A DNA stretch of 49,011 bases from Candidatus Gastranaerophilales bacterium (GCA_944322845.1 CALUQE010000016.1:1-49011); one strand, 5' to 3'; shown: positions 8,376 through 17,910, counted from the first letter of the stretch. Translations and numbers: made by a program. Notes: generated by a model from the sequence alone, not told the origin.

Positions 8376-9010
8376 TGACAAATTTTGATTTCTTAAAAAA
8401 ACTTGATAATAACTTATACGATATAATTACTGAGGCTGAAAAACTTTATACTTCTGAATTTTTTGAGCAATGTATCGGGCAGACAAGAAGATTTGGCGAG
8501 CAGATGTGTAAAAATATTCTGGCATCAAAACGTCAGTATGACGGAAGTTTTGACGAAATGCTTGCAACATTAAAAGATGAAGCGCATTCAATTCCGGAAA
8601 AAGAATTTATTGATGATTTGTATTTCCTGAAAAAACAGGGTAATATTTCTGTTCACTCTTCGACTGTCAAGCGTGACGGAATTCTGGCTTTTGAGTGTTT
8701 GCAAAGAGCGTTTGAGGCTTCTATAAATTATGCAGTTTTGTATAAAAAAGGAAGCAAAACTATCTTAAAGAAACAGTATGATATTAACCTTTTAATGACC
8801 GGAAAACCTTCATTAAAGGACGAGTACGCAGAAAGAAGTGAAGAAATAAAAAAGAAAAAGCCGTCTAAATCCAAAAAGCCGGCTCCGCAGCAGGTTTATT
8901 CAATGAAAACTTCAAACAAAAACAAAAAGCCGATATTCTGGATTTTTGTCGGAGTTTCCACCGTTATTTCCGCTGTAATGCTGCTTGTTATGTTTCTTTT
9001 AAATCTTTAA
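8375..9010 (+). CDS. DUF4145-like protein with C-terminal membrane anchor
   Basis: 211 residues. Residues about 10-125 are helical and resemble the DUF4145/HEPN-like region found in restriction and other accessory proteins: RRFGEQMCKNIL, then LKKQGNISVHSS and AFECLQRAFEASINYAVLY. A Lys-rich linker (about 150-180) leads to a single C-terminal membrane helix (about 188-210), giving a cytosolic domain anchored by its tail. The function is unknown; family assignment is by pattern only. It is translationally coupled to ruvC, and its stop codon overlaps the stop of the convergent SNF2 gene, so there is no intergenic space. Confidence 0.75.
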   Translation: MTNFDFLKKLDNNLYDIITEAEKLYTSEFFEQCIGQTRRFGEQMCKNILASKRQYDGSFDEMLATLKDEAHSIPEKEFIDDLYFLKKQGNISVHSSTVKRDGILAFECLQRAFEASINYAVLYKKGSKTILKKQYDINLLMTGKPSLKDEYAERSEEIKKKKPSKSKKPAPQQVYSMKTSNKNKKPIFWIFVGVSTVISAVMLLVMFLLNL

Positions 9011-12000
9011 TCTACAGAGAAGATATCTTTCAAATCTTCCATTGTCAAAGACTTGGTAATGTTTCTGTCAATAGAAACTACGCTGTCAACAAGGTCGCGC
9101 TTGCGTCCTTTAATTTTTTGAATCTTTTCTTCAACGGTATTCTTTGTAATAAGTCTGTAAACAAATACTTTCTTGGTCTGTCCGATACGGTAAGCTCTGT
9201 CTGTTGCCTGATCTTCAACGGCAGGGTTCCACCAAGGGTCGTAGTGGATTACATAATCCGCACCGGTCAGGTTCAAACCTGTACCGCCGGCTTTTAAACT
9301 GATAAGGAATATCGGTATATTCGGATTGTTGTTGAAGTTTTCAACAGCAGCCTGTCTGTCCTTTGTTTTGCCGGTCAAGTATTCATAAGGAATACCTTCT
9401 CTTTCGAGCCAGCCTTTAATAATATCAAGCATATCGACGAATTGGCTGAATAAAAGAACTCTGTGTTTTTCCTGAATAATCTGCTCTAACATACCCTTCA
9501 GGTACTCAAATTTACCTGACTTCATGACGCCTTTAACATGCTCTTTGTCATAAAGTTTAGGGTGGCAGCAGATTTGACGGAGTCTGAGAAGGGCTGAGAA
9601 GATAGACATTCTGCTCTTTTCAAGACCGTTAAGTTCAATACTCTTAAACAATTCTTCTTTTGTACTGTCAAGAACCTCAAGATAAAAGTCTCTTTGCTCA
9701 TCAGTAAGTTCGCAGTATGCCATGTTTTCAACTTTATCCGGCAAGTCTTTTGCAACGTCGCGTTTCATACGTCTCAGAATGAACGGGAAGATTTGGAGTT
9801 TAAGACGTTTTTCAACTGTCTTGTCCTGTCTTTCCATAATCGGAGTTACATACCTGTAATTAAATTCCGCAACATTGAACAGGAAGCCAGGCATCAGGAA
9901 GTCAAATACTGACCATAATTCTTCCAGCTTGTTTTCGATAGGTGTACCGGAAAGCGCAAGCTTATGATCTGATTGAAGTTCTTTTACTGCCTGCGCAGTT
10001 TGAGAAATCGCATTCTTAATATTCTGCGATTCATCCAGAATTATGTATCTGAAATTATACTTTTTAAGCTTTGCAATATCACGCCTTACAAGAGCATAGC
10101 TTGTAATTACAATATCGTACTCAGGAATATGTTTAAACCAGTCTTTACGATCGGCACCGGTTAATTTAAGACAGCTTAAATCCGGTGTAAATTTCTGAAT
10201 TTCAGCTTCCCAGTTAAATACAACCGTAGTCGGAGCAACAACGAGTGTCGGCTGAGGTCCGTCAACTTCTTTGGCTTTCTGAAGCAAACTCAATGCCTGT
10301 AATGTTTTACCTAACCCCATATCATCGGCCAGTATTCCGTTTAAACCGTATTGATACAAGAACCATAACCAGTGGAAACCTTTAAGCTGGTATTCACGGA
10401 ATTCCGCATTAACGCCTTCAGGCAATGAAACACCGTCAGAAGTTGTAGAGAATGTCGAAATCTGTTCCCAAAACTTCTGGAACTTTTCGCTCATTACAAG
10501 TTCAAATCCCTGATTCTGAAGTTCGGTAATCAAACCTACACGGTATGTTTTTACAAGGAATTTGTTCTCATTATTCCTGTATGCGTCAAAAGAGTTGAAG
10601 GAACGCATAATCTGATAAATATTTTGAGCCGGATATTCAACAAAACCGAGGCTTCTTACGCGGGCATATTTCTCGCCGCTCTGAATAGTTTCATAAATAT
10701 CATCAAAGTTTATGATTTCTTCTCCGACCTGACCGTAAATCTGGATTTCCATACTGTCGATTGATTCTTCGGAGAAGTCAATTTTTGCACACATTTTGAA
10801 CGGTTCTTCAAGAAGTTTGAAGAAACTCATATCATCATGTTCTTCAAATTTCCAGTCGTCTCCCGCCTGTTTAATATAATAATTGTAAAAATCAATTGCG
10901 TTTTCTTTTTCTAATGCAAGGTTGTTAGTCTGCATAGGAACAAATTTGCAGGCAAGCAGCATATTATATGCCATCTGCTCATGCTCATAATCCCGCTTAA
11001 TCCAGTAAACAAGCCCGTCTTCTTCCTGACTCTTAACAGAAATATACGGAGATTTATCCTTGCTTTTGGAATAAGGAACTCTTACGCCGGAATAATCAAA
11101 CTCAAGTGAAGCTTTTAAAGACTGATCATAATCTATGCCGAGAGTTACAATATTAACAGGAGGTTTGTGCTCAAGGAGCAGCTTGCTGATATTTTCTGCT
11201 ATTGTAACTGGCATGATTTCCTGAAGGTGCGGTAAATCTTCGTAAACAAATTTGCCGCCGTCAGCTTCTTTCAAGTCTGTAAACGTTGATTTAATAATAC
11301 TTTGAGGAAGTTCATTCATTGCAATGTTAATAGGGAATATAATGTTTTTGTATCTGCCCCATTTAATTTGTCTTGAAAAATAATTAACTTCTTCAAAAGG
11401 AATGATACCCTCTTTATCCGGACGTGTCCAGAAAAGCTCAAGAACAATGTTTGTAGCACCATTGATACTTGTTGTTGATACATCAAGATTTAATCTCCAT
11501 ACATTGTCAGTAAATTGGATTCTTTCCTTGGTTTTTTCGTCTAAAACTTCTTCCAATTCTGCCATCAACGGAAATACCGGTGCAAATTTTGTGATAGGAA
11601 TATCATACCAGCCGGCTTTTTTATCCTGTTTTGCAATTTTTAACAAAGTCTGGAAGAGTGCCAGTTCTGATTTTTGTGCATCGTTTAACTCGAAAGACGG
11701 ATCATTTTTCTGAACATCAATGAGCGCTCTTAAAATATTTTCAAGAGATCTTACAATTTTATTTGTAGAACGGTCTCTTACAAGGATAGAGAAGAAGTTC
11801 TGGCGCCTTTTCGGGTTAAAGTGGAAAATATAATTTCCTTTTGGAATTTCTTTTAGTTCCGTATCCGTATCGGAATGATCAGGTTCTACACCGTATTTAT
11901 CAAGCATCCAGTTTTCATAAGCTTCATCTTCAATAGCTTTTAAAGCTATTGAAACAGAGTGCTTGCACCATTCTTCTTTTAAAGGACAATTGCACCTTGC

Positions 12001-12198
12001 TTCGATTTTATTTTTTTTGAAAATTAAATCGGTAACATAAAAATCCTGATAATTTCCTTTAACTTTACCTTTATAAAAGTTTTTTTCAGGGTATGCTTCC
12101 AGAATCATGTCTTTCTGGTAATACTCATATCCGCGTCTCCAGCTTCCGGGAGTTGCATTTTTCTTTAAAAAATCATAATTAAATTTAAAATCACTCAT
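9007..12198 (-). CDS. SWIM-domain SNF2-family helicase/ATPase
   Basis: 1063 residues. An N-terminal SWIM zinc finger, C69-x-C71-x6-C78-x-H80, is followed by about 500 residues of bacterial SNF2-associated region and the helicase core: Walker A in DDMGLGKT (about 625-632), the DEAH-box equivalent ILDESQNIKN (usually DEAQ or DEAH), SGTPIENKLEELWS, and C-terminal motifs SLKAGGTGLNL and QATDRAYRIGQTKKV (about 996-1010). Such proteins (RapA/HepA relatives) translocate on double-stranded DNA and may remodel protein-DNA complexes or RNA polymerase. The gene has no close upstream partner. A 190-base gap before rluD holds nothing I can identify. Confidence 0.93.
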   Translation of the reverse strand: MSDFKFNYDFLKKNATPGSWRRGYEYYQKDMILEAYPEKNFYKGKVKGNYQDFYVTDLIFKKNKIEARCNCPLKEEWCKHSVSIALKAIEDEAYENWMLDKYGVEPDHSDTDTELKEIPKGNYIFHFNPKRRQNFFSILVRDRSTNKIVRSLENILRALIDVQKNDPSFELNDAQKSELALFQTLLKIAKQDKKAGWYDIPITKFAPVFPLMAELEEVLDEKTKERIQFTDNVWRLNLDVSTTSINGATNIVLELFWTRPDKEGIIPFEEVNYFSRQIKWGRYKNIIFPINIAMNELPQSIIKSTFTDLKEADGGKFVYEDLPHLQEIMPVTIAENISKLLLEHKPPVNIVTLGIDYDQSLKASLEFDYSGVRVPYSKSKDKSPYISVKSQEEDGLVYWIKRDYEHEQMAYNMLLACKFVPMQTNNLALEKENAIDFYNYYIKQAGDDWKFEEHDDMSFFKLLEEPFKMCAKIDFSEESIDSMEIQIYGQVGEEIINFDDIYETIQSGEKYARVRSLGFVEYPAQNIYQIMRSFNSFDAYRNNENKFLVKTYRVGLITELQNQGFELVMSEKFQKFWEQISTFSTTSDGVSLPEGVNAEFREYQLKGFHWLWFLYQYGLNGILADDMGLGKTLQALSLLQKAKEVDGPQPTLVVAPTTVVFNWEAEIQKFTPDLSCLKLTGADRKDWFKHIPEYDIVITSYALVRRDIAKLKKYNFRYIILDESQNIKNAISQTAQAVKELQSDHKLALSGTPIENKLEELWSVFDFLMPGFLFNVAEFNYRYVTPIMERQDKTVEKRLKLQIFPFILRRMKRDVAKDLPDKVENMAYCELTDEQRDFYLEVLDSTKEELFKSIELNGLEKSRMSIFSALLRLRQICCHPKLYDKEHVKGVMKSGKFEYLKGMLEQIIQEKHRVLLFSQFVDMLDIIKGWLEREGIPYEYLTGKTKDRQAAVENFNNNPNIPIFLISLKAGGTGLNLTGADYVIHYDPWWNPAVEDQATDRAYRIGQTKKVFVYRLITKNTVEEKIQKIKGRKRDLVDSVVSIDRNITKSLTMEDLKDIFSVD

Positions 12199-12388
12199 GA
12201 ATGTGAGGTACTCATCCTTTTAAAATACGGCTCAGTTGGTTTCAAATTCTTTGCTCGGAGTCGATGTAACACAACCGGCTCTCAGATACAACAAAAGCAT
12301 CGTGTTAATTAACCACTTTTCTTTTATTATAGACTCCCAACCTTGTTATTATTATGACATAGAATACATTTTTATGCAAGAAGATTTT

Positions 12389-13291
12389 TTAGCTTGAAAG
12401 ATATTTTAAAACTTTTTCCAGTTTTTCATCGGGAGTTATTTCAAAGCTCAGTATTTCTCCGACATACGGGTGCGGAAATGAAAGTTTATAAGATTCAAGA
12501 ACCTGCTCTTCTGTTTTTATTTTCATCTTGCCGAAGCCGTAAAGTGTATCATTATAAACAGGGTGATTTATGCTGGATAAATGAACCCTTATTTGATGTG
12601 TTCTTCCGGTAATTAATTGAACTTCTATAAAAGTTGCGTCATTAAATCTTTTCAGAACTTTTACTATTGAAATACTTTCTTTGCCGCCTTCTCCTGTCAT
12701 CATTTTATGCGGCTGCTGAGGATTTCGCATAATAGGCTTATTAATAGTAAATTCATCTTCGTTAATAATTCCTTTAACAACTGCAAGGTATTTTTTTTCT
12801 GTTTTGCCTGCTTTCATAGCATTCACTAAATATTCGTGGGCTTCGTTATTTTTTGCAATCATCAAAAGTCCAGATGTATTTCTGTCCAGCCTGTGCAAAA
12901 TGCCGCGCCTGTATTCTCCGTTTATGTCGGATAAGTTTTCGCCGTATTTATACAGGAGCGCATTAACAAGAGTTCCTGATTTTTCTGTCGTTGTCGGATG
13001 TGTAAGCATTCCTGACGGCTTGTTGACTACAAGCATGTTTTCGTCTTCCCAAACTATGTTAAGCGGTATATTTTCAGGTAATATTTTGCTATCTTCAGAC
13101 GGTTCAAACTCAATTACATCCCCTTCTTTAAGAAGATATGAAGGTTTGACTTGTTTATTATTTATAAGAACAGCGCCTTTTTTTATTTCTGATTGAATTT
13201 TTGAACGGGATAAACTGCCTTCTCCGATGGCTGATGCCAGAAAAGTATCAATTCTTATTCCTGAAGTAAATTCATCTGCTACAAGTTTCAT
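12389..13291 (-). CDS. rluD: RluD-family 23S rRNA pseudouridine synthase
   Basis: 300 residues: an N-terminal S4 RNA-binding domain (about 15-75) and the RsuA/RluA catalytic domain with HRLDRNTSGLLMIAKN, in which the Asp of HRLD is the catalytic nucleophile, and TGRTHQIRVHLS. RluD-type enzymes convert uridines in helix 69 of 23S rRNA to pseudouridine. The start overlaps the end of lspA by 20 bases; lspA followed by an rluD-type gene is a widespread bacterial arrangement. Site specificity within the RluA/C/D group cannot be decided from sequence alone. Confidence 0.92.
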   Translation of the reverse strand: MKLVADEFTSGIRIDTFLASAIGEGSLSRSKIQSEIKKGAVLINNKQVKPSYLLKEGDVIEFEPSEDSKILPENIPLNIVWEDENMLVVNKPSGMLTHPTTTEKSGTLVNALLYKYGENLSDINGEYRRGILHRLDRNTSGLLMIAKNNEAHEYLVNAMKAGKTEKKYLAVVKGIINEDEFTINKPIMRNPQQPHKMMTGEGGKESISIVKVLKRFNDATFIEVQLITGRTHQIRVHLSSINHPVYNDTLYGFGKMKIKTEEQVLESYKLSFPHPYVGEILSFEITPDEKLEKVLKYLSS

Positions 13292-13751
13292 TATTTTTCT
13301 TAAAATTGTGTTTTATGATAATTATAACTATAGCAAAAACACTTAAATTTATAAAAATATCAGAGATATTAAATACAGGAAAATTAACAAAGTTAAGTTT
13401 GAAAAAATCTCTTACAAATCCAAGAGTAATTCTTTCGTACATATTGCAAAAAATGCCTGCCACCAGCAAAGATATCCAGAATAGTGCAATGGTAGAGGAT
13501 TTTTCTATATGTTTGATTGTATAAAAAATGATGAATAAAATGGCTGCTGCAGAAAATATTATCAAAAATAACCTTGCATCCTGAAGTATGCTGAAAGCAG
13601 CACCGGTATTTTTTACATATATTAAATCAATTACCGGATTTTGAGGAATAGCTGATAAACTTCTTAAAGTTTCATTGGAAAGAAGCATATCAAAGAATAC
13701 AAAAAATATGACAGATATTATAAGATAAATAATTTTACCTGTCTTTGACAT
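13272..13751 (-). CDS. lspA: Lipoprotein signal peptidase LspA
   Basis: 159 residues from ATG 13751, chosen because GAGG lies six bases upstream; in-frame ATGs at 13757 and 13781 are alternatives. Four membrane helices are evident. Family motifs are KNTGAAFSIL, then CNMYERITLGFVRDFF and FNISDIFIN. The Asp of RDF and the Asp of FNISD correspond to the catalytic aspartyl dyad. The usual Asp of the NxxDR motif is Glu here. LspA cleaves prolipoprotein signal peptides in the cytoplasmic membrane. It overlaps the exported-protein gene upstream by 17 bases and rluD downstream by 20. Confidence 0.93.
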   Translation of the reverse strand: MSKTGKIIYLIISVIFFVFFDMLLSNETLRSLSAIPQNPVIDLIYVKNTGAAFSILQDARLFLIIFSAAAILFIIFYTIKHIEKSSTIALFWISLLVAGIFCNMYERITLGFVRDFFKLNFVNFPVFNISDIFINLSVFAIVIIIIKHNFKKNNETCSR

Positions 13752-14601
13752 CAACATCCTCGCTTTTTTCCGGAATAACATTTACACGTACAATTTTGTA
13801 GCCAAATCCCGTTAAACTTAACTGAATGCTCAAATCGCTGATATCAGCTTTGGTTAAGCCGATAGAAGCTACAACATACTCATTAACGTTATCACTGTTA
13901 GATACAAAAATTCTTTCCAAGATATTATCATCAGGCAGTTTTCTATAAACTTCTTTAGCCTGCTGCTGAGGATATTCAACCTTATCGCTTGCAATAGAAG
14001 CTATTGCAATAACATCTTCCGGCGGCGTAAATTCTAAGGAAGCGGTATATTCTTTACCTGCTTGAATTTCCTGAGGAGCGGTTAATTTAATATCCAAATC
14101 TCTTGCGTCTCCGTAGAGCAGAGAAGTCGTTTCTGAAAGCACTTTATCAGATGTAACTTTCCAATCTCCGTCGGATTTTTTCAGATAATAAACACTGTCA
14201 GCTTCACTTTTTAGAATGCCGTCAAGTTTTGCAGGAGCAGGAATTTCTGCAAAAGAAGTTTCTGTAACAGATACTGTAGCTTCATCATCTTTTATGGAAA
14301 TATCTTTAATGGTCATTCCGTATTCAATATTGCTGTACGTTTTCCAGGTGTCGCGTATAAGCTGTGAATAGGTGTCTAAATTGAATCCGTCTGCGTTGAC
14401 ATAGTTTTTATCATAAGTAGCAATGAATTTATCAAAATTTGTCTTGTTTGCATACTTTACCTGAGAATTTAAAACAGATTTTATTTCTCTGCAGTCATTG
14501 TTAAATATGTGCAGTTTGAAAAAATTAAATCCTTCCTCAGCAATAGCAGCCGGTGATAATAGTATTGTAAATAATAGTAAGCTCAATAAATTTTTCTTCA
14601 T
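13735..14601 (-). CDS. Exported protein with NTF2/SnoaL-like domain
   Basis: 288 residues with a clear cleavable signal peptide (MKKNLLSLLLFTILLSPAAIA, likely cut after AIA). Residues about 30-160 look like an NTF2/DUF4440-type fold: a helix, YANKTNFDKFIATYDKNYV, then strands ending in KSDGDWKVTSDKV. The C-terminal part (about 165-285) is strand-rich with KLTAPQEIQAGKEYTASLEF and seems to be a separate beta domain. Specific function is unknown. It is the first gene of an overlapping set with lspA and rluD. Convergence with lspA suggests envelope work, but the protein has no lipobox. Confidence 0.85.
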   Translation of the reverse strand: MKKNLLSLLLFTILLSPAAIAEEGFNFFKLHIFNNDCREIKSVLNSQVKYANKTNFDKFIATYDKNYVNADGFNLDTYSQLIRDTWKTYSNIEYGMTIKDISIKDDEATVSVTETSFAEIPAPAKLDGILKSEADSVYYLKKSDGDWKVTSDKVLSETTSLLYGDARDLDIKLTAPQEIQAGKEYTASLEFTPPEDVIAIASIASDKVEYPQQQAKEVYRKLPDDNILERIFVSNSDNVNEYVVASIGLTKADISDLSIQLSLTGFGYKIVRVNVIPEKSEDVDVKDR

Positions 14602-14655
14602 AATATACGATTATACTCTAAAAGAGTAAAAACTTGAATAATACAAACAAACGAC

Positions 14656-14684
14656 TTACTTTTTTATGAAAAATATGATATAAT
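14656..14684 (+). promoter_or_regulatory. Promoter of the receiver-sdaAB-sdaAA operon
   Basis: TTACTT (14656-14661), a 17-base spacer and TATAAT (14679-14684). The start codon at 14712 follows with AGGAG as ribosome site, leaving a short leader. The -35 is weak but the -10 is consensus. Confidence 0.55.
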
Positions 14685-14711
14685 TACAAATATTAGCGAG
14701 TAGGAGAAAGC

Positions 14712-15335
14712 ATGCCAAATATTGACTTAGATGATGAGTTTTTAGAATTATTTTATAATATAACGAACTCTAAGCCTCCGAAAGATTTGCAATTGTTAGA
14801 TTTGAAAAACCAGCTTATCAATATAGTTGATACGTTAAAAGAGCTTAACGCAAATGCTAAGAAGCCTATATACAGCAGAGCAATAAATCCGCTGCCTCCG
14901 CCTGATGAAGAAGAAGATAAAAAGGGACCTGCAATACTGGTTGTTGATGATTTAGGCGTAATTACTTACCAACTGAGAGTTCTTTTGTCTCAGTTTGATT
15001 ATGATGTTGATTGCTCTCAGGAAATTTATGATGCTGTAAGTAAGTATAAAAAGCGTAAATATGCATATATAGTAATGGATTTATTTATTCCGACGGAACG
15101 GGAAGGTTTCATATTGCTGACTGAACTTAAAAAGATGGCGGCATCAGCCGGAGCGAATACCATTATCGGTGTTATTACTGCGTCTCCGAGACGTGAAACG
15201 GAAGCCCAATGTAAAGCGAGAGGTGCTGATTTCTTTTTAGAAAAAAATAGTGATTGGCAGAATGCCCTTGTTGCTATTATGAAAAAATATATAGATGCGG
15301 ACAAGGGGGATGACGGTGATGAGGATGATTACTAA
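14712..15335 (+). CDS. Orphan response-regulator receiver protein
   Basis: 207 residues: an N-terminal helical region (1-70) and a CheY-like receiver (about 73-195) with the acidic pair D79-D80, phospho-acceptor D123 in YIVMDLFIP, T156 in GVITAS and K178 in FFLEKNS, so phosphorylation chemistry should be intact. There is no DNA-binding output domain; the C-terminal tail is strongly acidic (DKGDDGDEDDY). It probably signals by protein-protein contact. No histidine kinase is nearby. It is 3 bases upstream of sdaAB and seems to head that operon, an unusual partner for serine catabolism. Confidence 0.88.
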   Translation: MPNIDLDDEFLELFYNITNSKPPKDLQLLDLKNQLINIVDTLKELNANAKKPIYSRAINPLPPPDEEEDKKGPAILVVDDLGVITYQLRVLLSQFDYDVDCSQEIYDAVSKYKKRKYAYIVMDLFIPTEREGFILLTELKKMAASAGANTIIGVITASPRRETEAQCKARGADFFLEKNSDWQNALVAIMKKYIDADKGDDGDEDDY

Positions 15336-15338
15336 ATA

Positions 15339-15992
15339 ATGGAACAAAAATCGTTATTTTCTGTTATTTCACCTATTATGGTCGGGCCTTCAAGTTCTCA
15401 TACAGCCGGCGCCGTAAGATTAGGGCTGATGGCAAGAAATATTTATAAAAATGATTTCTCAAAAGTTAAATTTGTTTTGTATAATTCCTTTGCGACTACA
15501 GGTTTCGGACACGGAACGGACAAGGGACTTCTTGCAGGTGTTTTAGGGTATCATGTTGATGATCCTGCAATAAAAAATATTTTTGATAACGTTAAAAATG
15601 TAAGCTATTCATATGATTATGCAGAAGATATTTCCAGACATCCGAATTCTGTGGATATTACATTTGATGACAAAATGACAATTTCCGGTGATTCTGTCGG
15701 AGCCGGTGAAATAAGAATTAATTGTATAAACGGCTTTTCTGTGAATATAGACGGAACCTATGATACTTTGCTTTTAATGTATAAGGATCGTCCTGGGATG
15801 ATTTCTACAGTAAGTGATATTATTCAGAAACAAAAAGTTAATATCGCATCTCTTCATTGTGACAGAGATTCAAAAGGCGGTACCGCTTCAATGTATGTTG
15901 CTCTTGATATACCTGTGGGAGAAGATGTTGTAGAAAAAGTAAGACAGATAAAAGATGTATTTTTTGTAACTAATATCAGGAAACTTAAGTAA
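15339..15992 (+). CDS. sdaAB: L-serine dehydratase, beta subunit
   Basis: 217 residues. With SdaAA it forms the oxygen-sensitive [4Fe-4S] L-serine ammonia-lyase that makes pyruvate and ammonia. The family opening SVISPIMVGPSSSHTAGAVRLG is clear (family SDH beta), and residues about 145-215 form an ACT regulatory domain (LLMYKDRPGMISTVSDIIQ...NIASLHCDR). Size is normal for the two-subunit form. Its stop overlaps the start of sdaAA, so the subunits are translated together. Confidence 0.96.
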   Translation: MEQKSLFSVISPIMVGPSSSHTAGAVRLGLMARNIYKNDFSKVKFVLYNSFATTGFGHGTDKGLLAGVLGYHVDDPAIKNIFDNVKNVSYSYDYAEDISRHPNSVDITFDDKMTISGDSVGAGEIRINCINGFSVNIDGTYDTLLLMYKDRPGMISTVSDIIQKQKVNIASLHCDRDSKGGTASMYVALDIPVGEDVVEKVRQIKDVFFVTNIRKLK

Positions 15993-16879
15993 TGGCAATA
16001 ATATCATTTTCGGAACTTGAAAAAAAATGTGCAGAGGAAAATAAATCGATTTATGAAATAGCTCTGGAAGAAGAATCCGTGCTTTCCGGGGATATTTCTG
16101 ACGTAATTCGTTTACGTGTGCTGGAAGATTTGCTGGCCATGAAAGATGCTGTAAGGAACGGGTTGGTCTCGGAAGAAAAAGCTGTTAGCGGCTGGTGCGG
16201 AGATGATTGCCAAAAGCTCGTTAAAAGTTTTGCGGCAAGGCAGTCTTTATTCGGAAAGGTTTTTGAAAAGATTACTGCGTATGCTCTTGCTACGGCGGAA
16301 GAAAATTTAAGAATGGGAAGAATTGTCGCCTGTCCTACAGCCGGTTCTTGCGGGATAGTACCGTCTGTAATTATTGCGGTTGCAGAAGAAAAAAAGATTC
16401 CGGAATATCAGCAGATTAACGGTTTGTTGACTGCAGGAATTGTGGGGCTAATTGTTTCAAATAAAGTTCAGCTTGCAGGTGCTGTTGCCGGTTGTCAGGC
16501 AGAATGCGGGGTGGCCTCTGCAATGGCTGCCGCGGCATTGGTTCAGATGCTGGGCGGAAATACCGGTGAAATTATTAATGCCGCAGCCCTTGCGCTAAAA
16601 AACATATTGGGCTTAACCTGTGACCCTGTGTGCGGGCTTGTTGAAGTTCCGTGCATTAAGAGAAATGCGTTTCTGGCTGTTCATGCTGTTACTGCTGCTG
16701 AGCTTGCATTATGCGGAGTGGAAAGCAAAATTCCTATTGATGAAATCGTTGACACGCTAAAAATCACGGGACAATTAATGTCTCCGCTTTTAAAAGAAAC
16801 TTCTCTTGGCGGTTTGGCAAAAACGAAAACCGCACTGGAGCTTGAAAAAGTTTTGCATTCACAAAATGACAGGACTTAG
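15992..16879 (+). CDS. sdaAA: L-serine dehydratase, alpha (iron-sulphur) subunit
   Basis: 295 residues. Cysteines expected for the catalytic [4Fe-4S] cluster occur in TAGSCGIVPS and TCDPVCGLVEVPCIKRN, both strongly conserved in this family. Gly-rich membrane-like stretches (VAGCQAECGVASAMAAAALVQM) are also typical. It starts at the base where sdaAB stops. Its TAG overlaps the TAA of pheS on the opposite strand, within 16876-16879, leaving no terminator. The enzyme fits an anaerobe that ferments amino acids or uses serine as a pyruvate source. Confidence 0.96.
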   Translation: MAIISFSELEKKCAEENKSIYEIALEEESVLSGDISDVIRLRVLEDLLAMKDAVRNGLVSEEKAVSGWCGDDCQKLVKSFAARQSLFGKVFEKITAYALATAEENLRMGRIVACPTAGSCGIVPSVIIAVAEEKKIPEYQQINGLLTAGIVGLIVSNKVQLAGAVAGCQAECGVASAMAAAALVQMLGGNTGEIINAAALALKNILGLTCDPVCGLVEVPCIKRNAFLAVHAVTAAELALCGVESKIPIDEIVDTLKITGQLMSPLLKETSLGGLAKTKTALELEKVLHSQNDRT

Positions 16880-17910
16880 AATTGTTCTAAAAATCTTTTG
16901 TCATTATTGAAGAACAATCTGATATCATCTATTGCGTACTTTAACATGGCAAGTCTTTCGACTCCCATTCCGAAGGCAAACCCTGAGTATACTTCCGGAT
17001 CAATTCCGACGCCTCTAAGTACATTAACGTCAACCATGCCGCAGCCGAGAATTTCCAGCCAGCCTGTGCCGCCGCAAATTCTGCAACCTTCACCCTGACA
17101 CATTATACATTGAACGTCCAGCTCTGCAGATGGTTCAGTGAACGGGAAAAAACTGCTTCTGAAACGTGTCGGGCGTGATGCGCCAAAATAAAGACGTATA
17201 AATTCATTTAAAACACCCTTCAGGTCTCCGAAAGTAATATCTTTGTCTATATACAAGCCTTCAATCTGATGGAAAAAGTTGTTTTTTCGGGCATTTATAT
17301 TTTCGTTTCTGTAAACTCTGCCCGGAGCGATAACCTTGATCGGCGGTCTTTGCGATTCCATAGCATGAATTTGAGCACCTGAGGTTTGGCTTCTAAGAAC
17401 AACACCGTCCATTCCTTTTACATAAAACGTATCCTGAACATCTCTTGCCGGATGGTCTTTTGGAACATTTAGCATGTCAAAATTGTAATACTCCGTTTCA
17501 ACTTCAGGAGAAAGTTCTGATGATACAACAGAAAAACCGAGATTTTGGAAAATTGATACAATTTCTTCTGTAGTTGATGTAAGCGGGTGAACTTTGCCCT
17601 GAGGCATGAACTTTCCGCTTAAGGTAATGTCGATTCTGTCTTTTTGAAGTTTTTCATTTAATTCTTTTTGATAGAAAATATCATGTTTTTCTTTTAGTAA
17701 AGCTTCAAGATCTTGTGTTATTTGATTTGCAAAGGCGCCTACAACTCGTTTATCTTCGTCTGATAAATCTTTTAAGCCTTTTTTTATTGCATTAAATTCA
17801 CCTTTGCGGCTTAAATACTTTAATCTGATTTCATCAATATCACTTATACTTTGAGCGCTTTCAATATCGCTTTTTGCTGAATTGTAAATATTTTCCAATT
17901 GTTCTTTCAT
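16876..17910 (-). CDS. pheS: Phenylalanyl-tRNA synthetase alpha subunit
   Basis: 344 residues from ATG 17910, which has GGGAG upstream; a longer frame to 17973 is less likely. An N-terminal coiled coil (about 1-85) that binds tRNA is followed by the class II catalytic core: HPLTSTTEEIVSIF, DTFYVKGM...LRSQTSGAQIHAM (motif 2 region), GRVYRNE, and the C-terminal GFAFGMGVERLAMLKY (motif 3). It joins phenylalanine to tRNA(Phe) as an alpha2-beta2 enzyme. pheT, normally directly downstream, is absent from that position; the gene runs into convergent sdaAA. Confidence 0.96.
   Translation of the reverse strand: MKEQLENIYNSAKSDIESAQSISDIDEIRLKYLSRKGEFNAIKKGLKDLSDEDKRVVGAFANQITQDLEALLKEKHDIFYQKELNEKLQKDRIDITLSGKFMPQGKVHPLTSTTEEIVSIFQNLGFSVVSSELSPEVETEYYNFDMLNVPKDHPARDVQDTFYVKGMDGVVLRSQTSGAQIHAMESQRPPIKVIAPGRVYRNENINARKNNFFHQIEGLYIDKDITFGDLKGVLNEFIRLYFGASRPTRFRSSFFPFTEPSAELDVQCIMCQGEGCRICGGTGWLEILGCGMVDVNVLRGVGIDPEVYSGFAFGMGVERLAMLKYAIDDIRLFFNNDKRFLEQF

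Noticed and set aside
12199..12388. tRNA or riboswitch between the SNF2 and rluD genes
   Set aside because: No cloverleaf, T-loop GTTCGA or known aptamer core could be found; it seems to be plain intergenic sequence.
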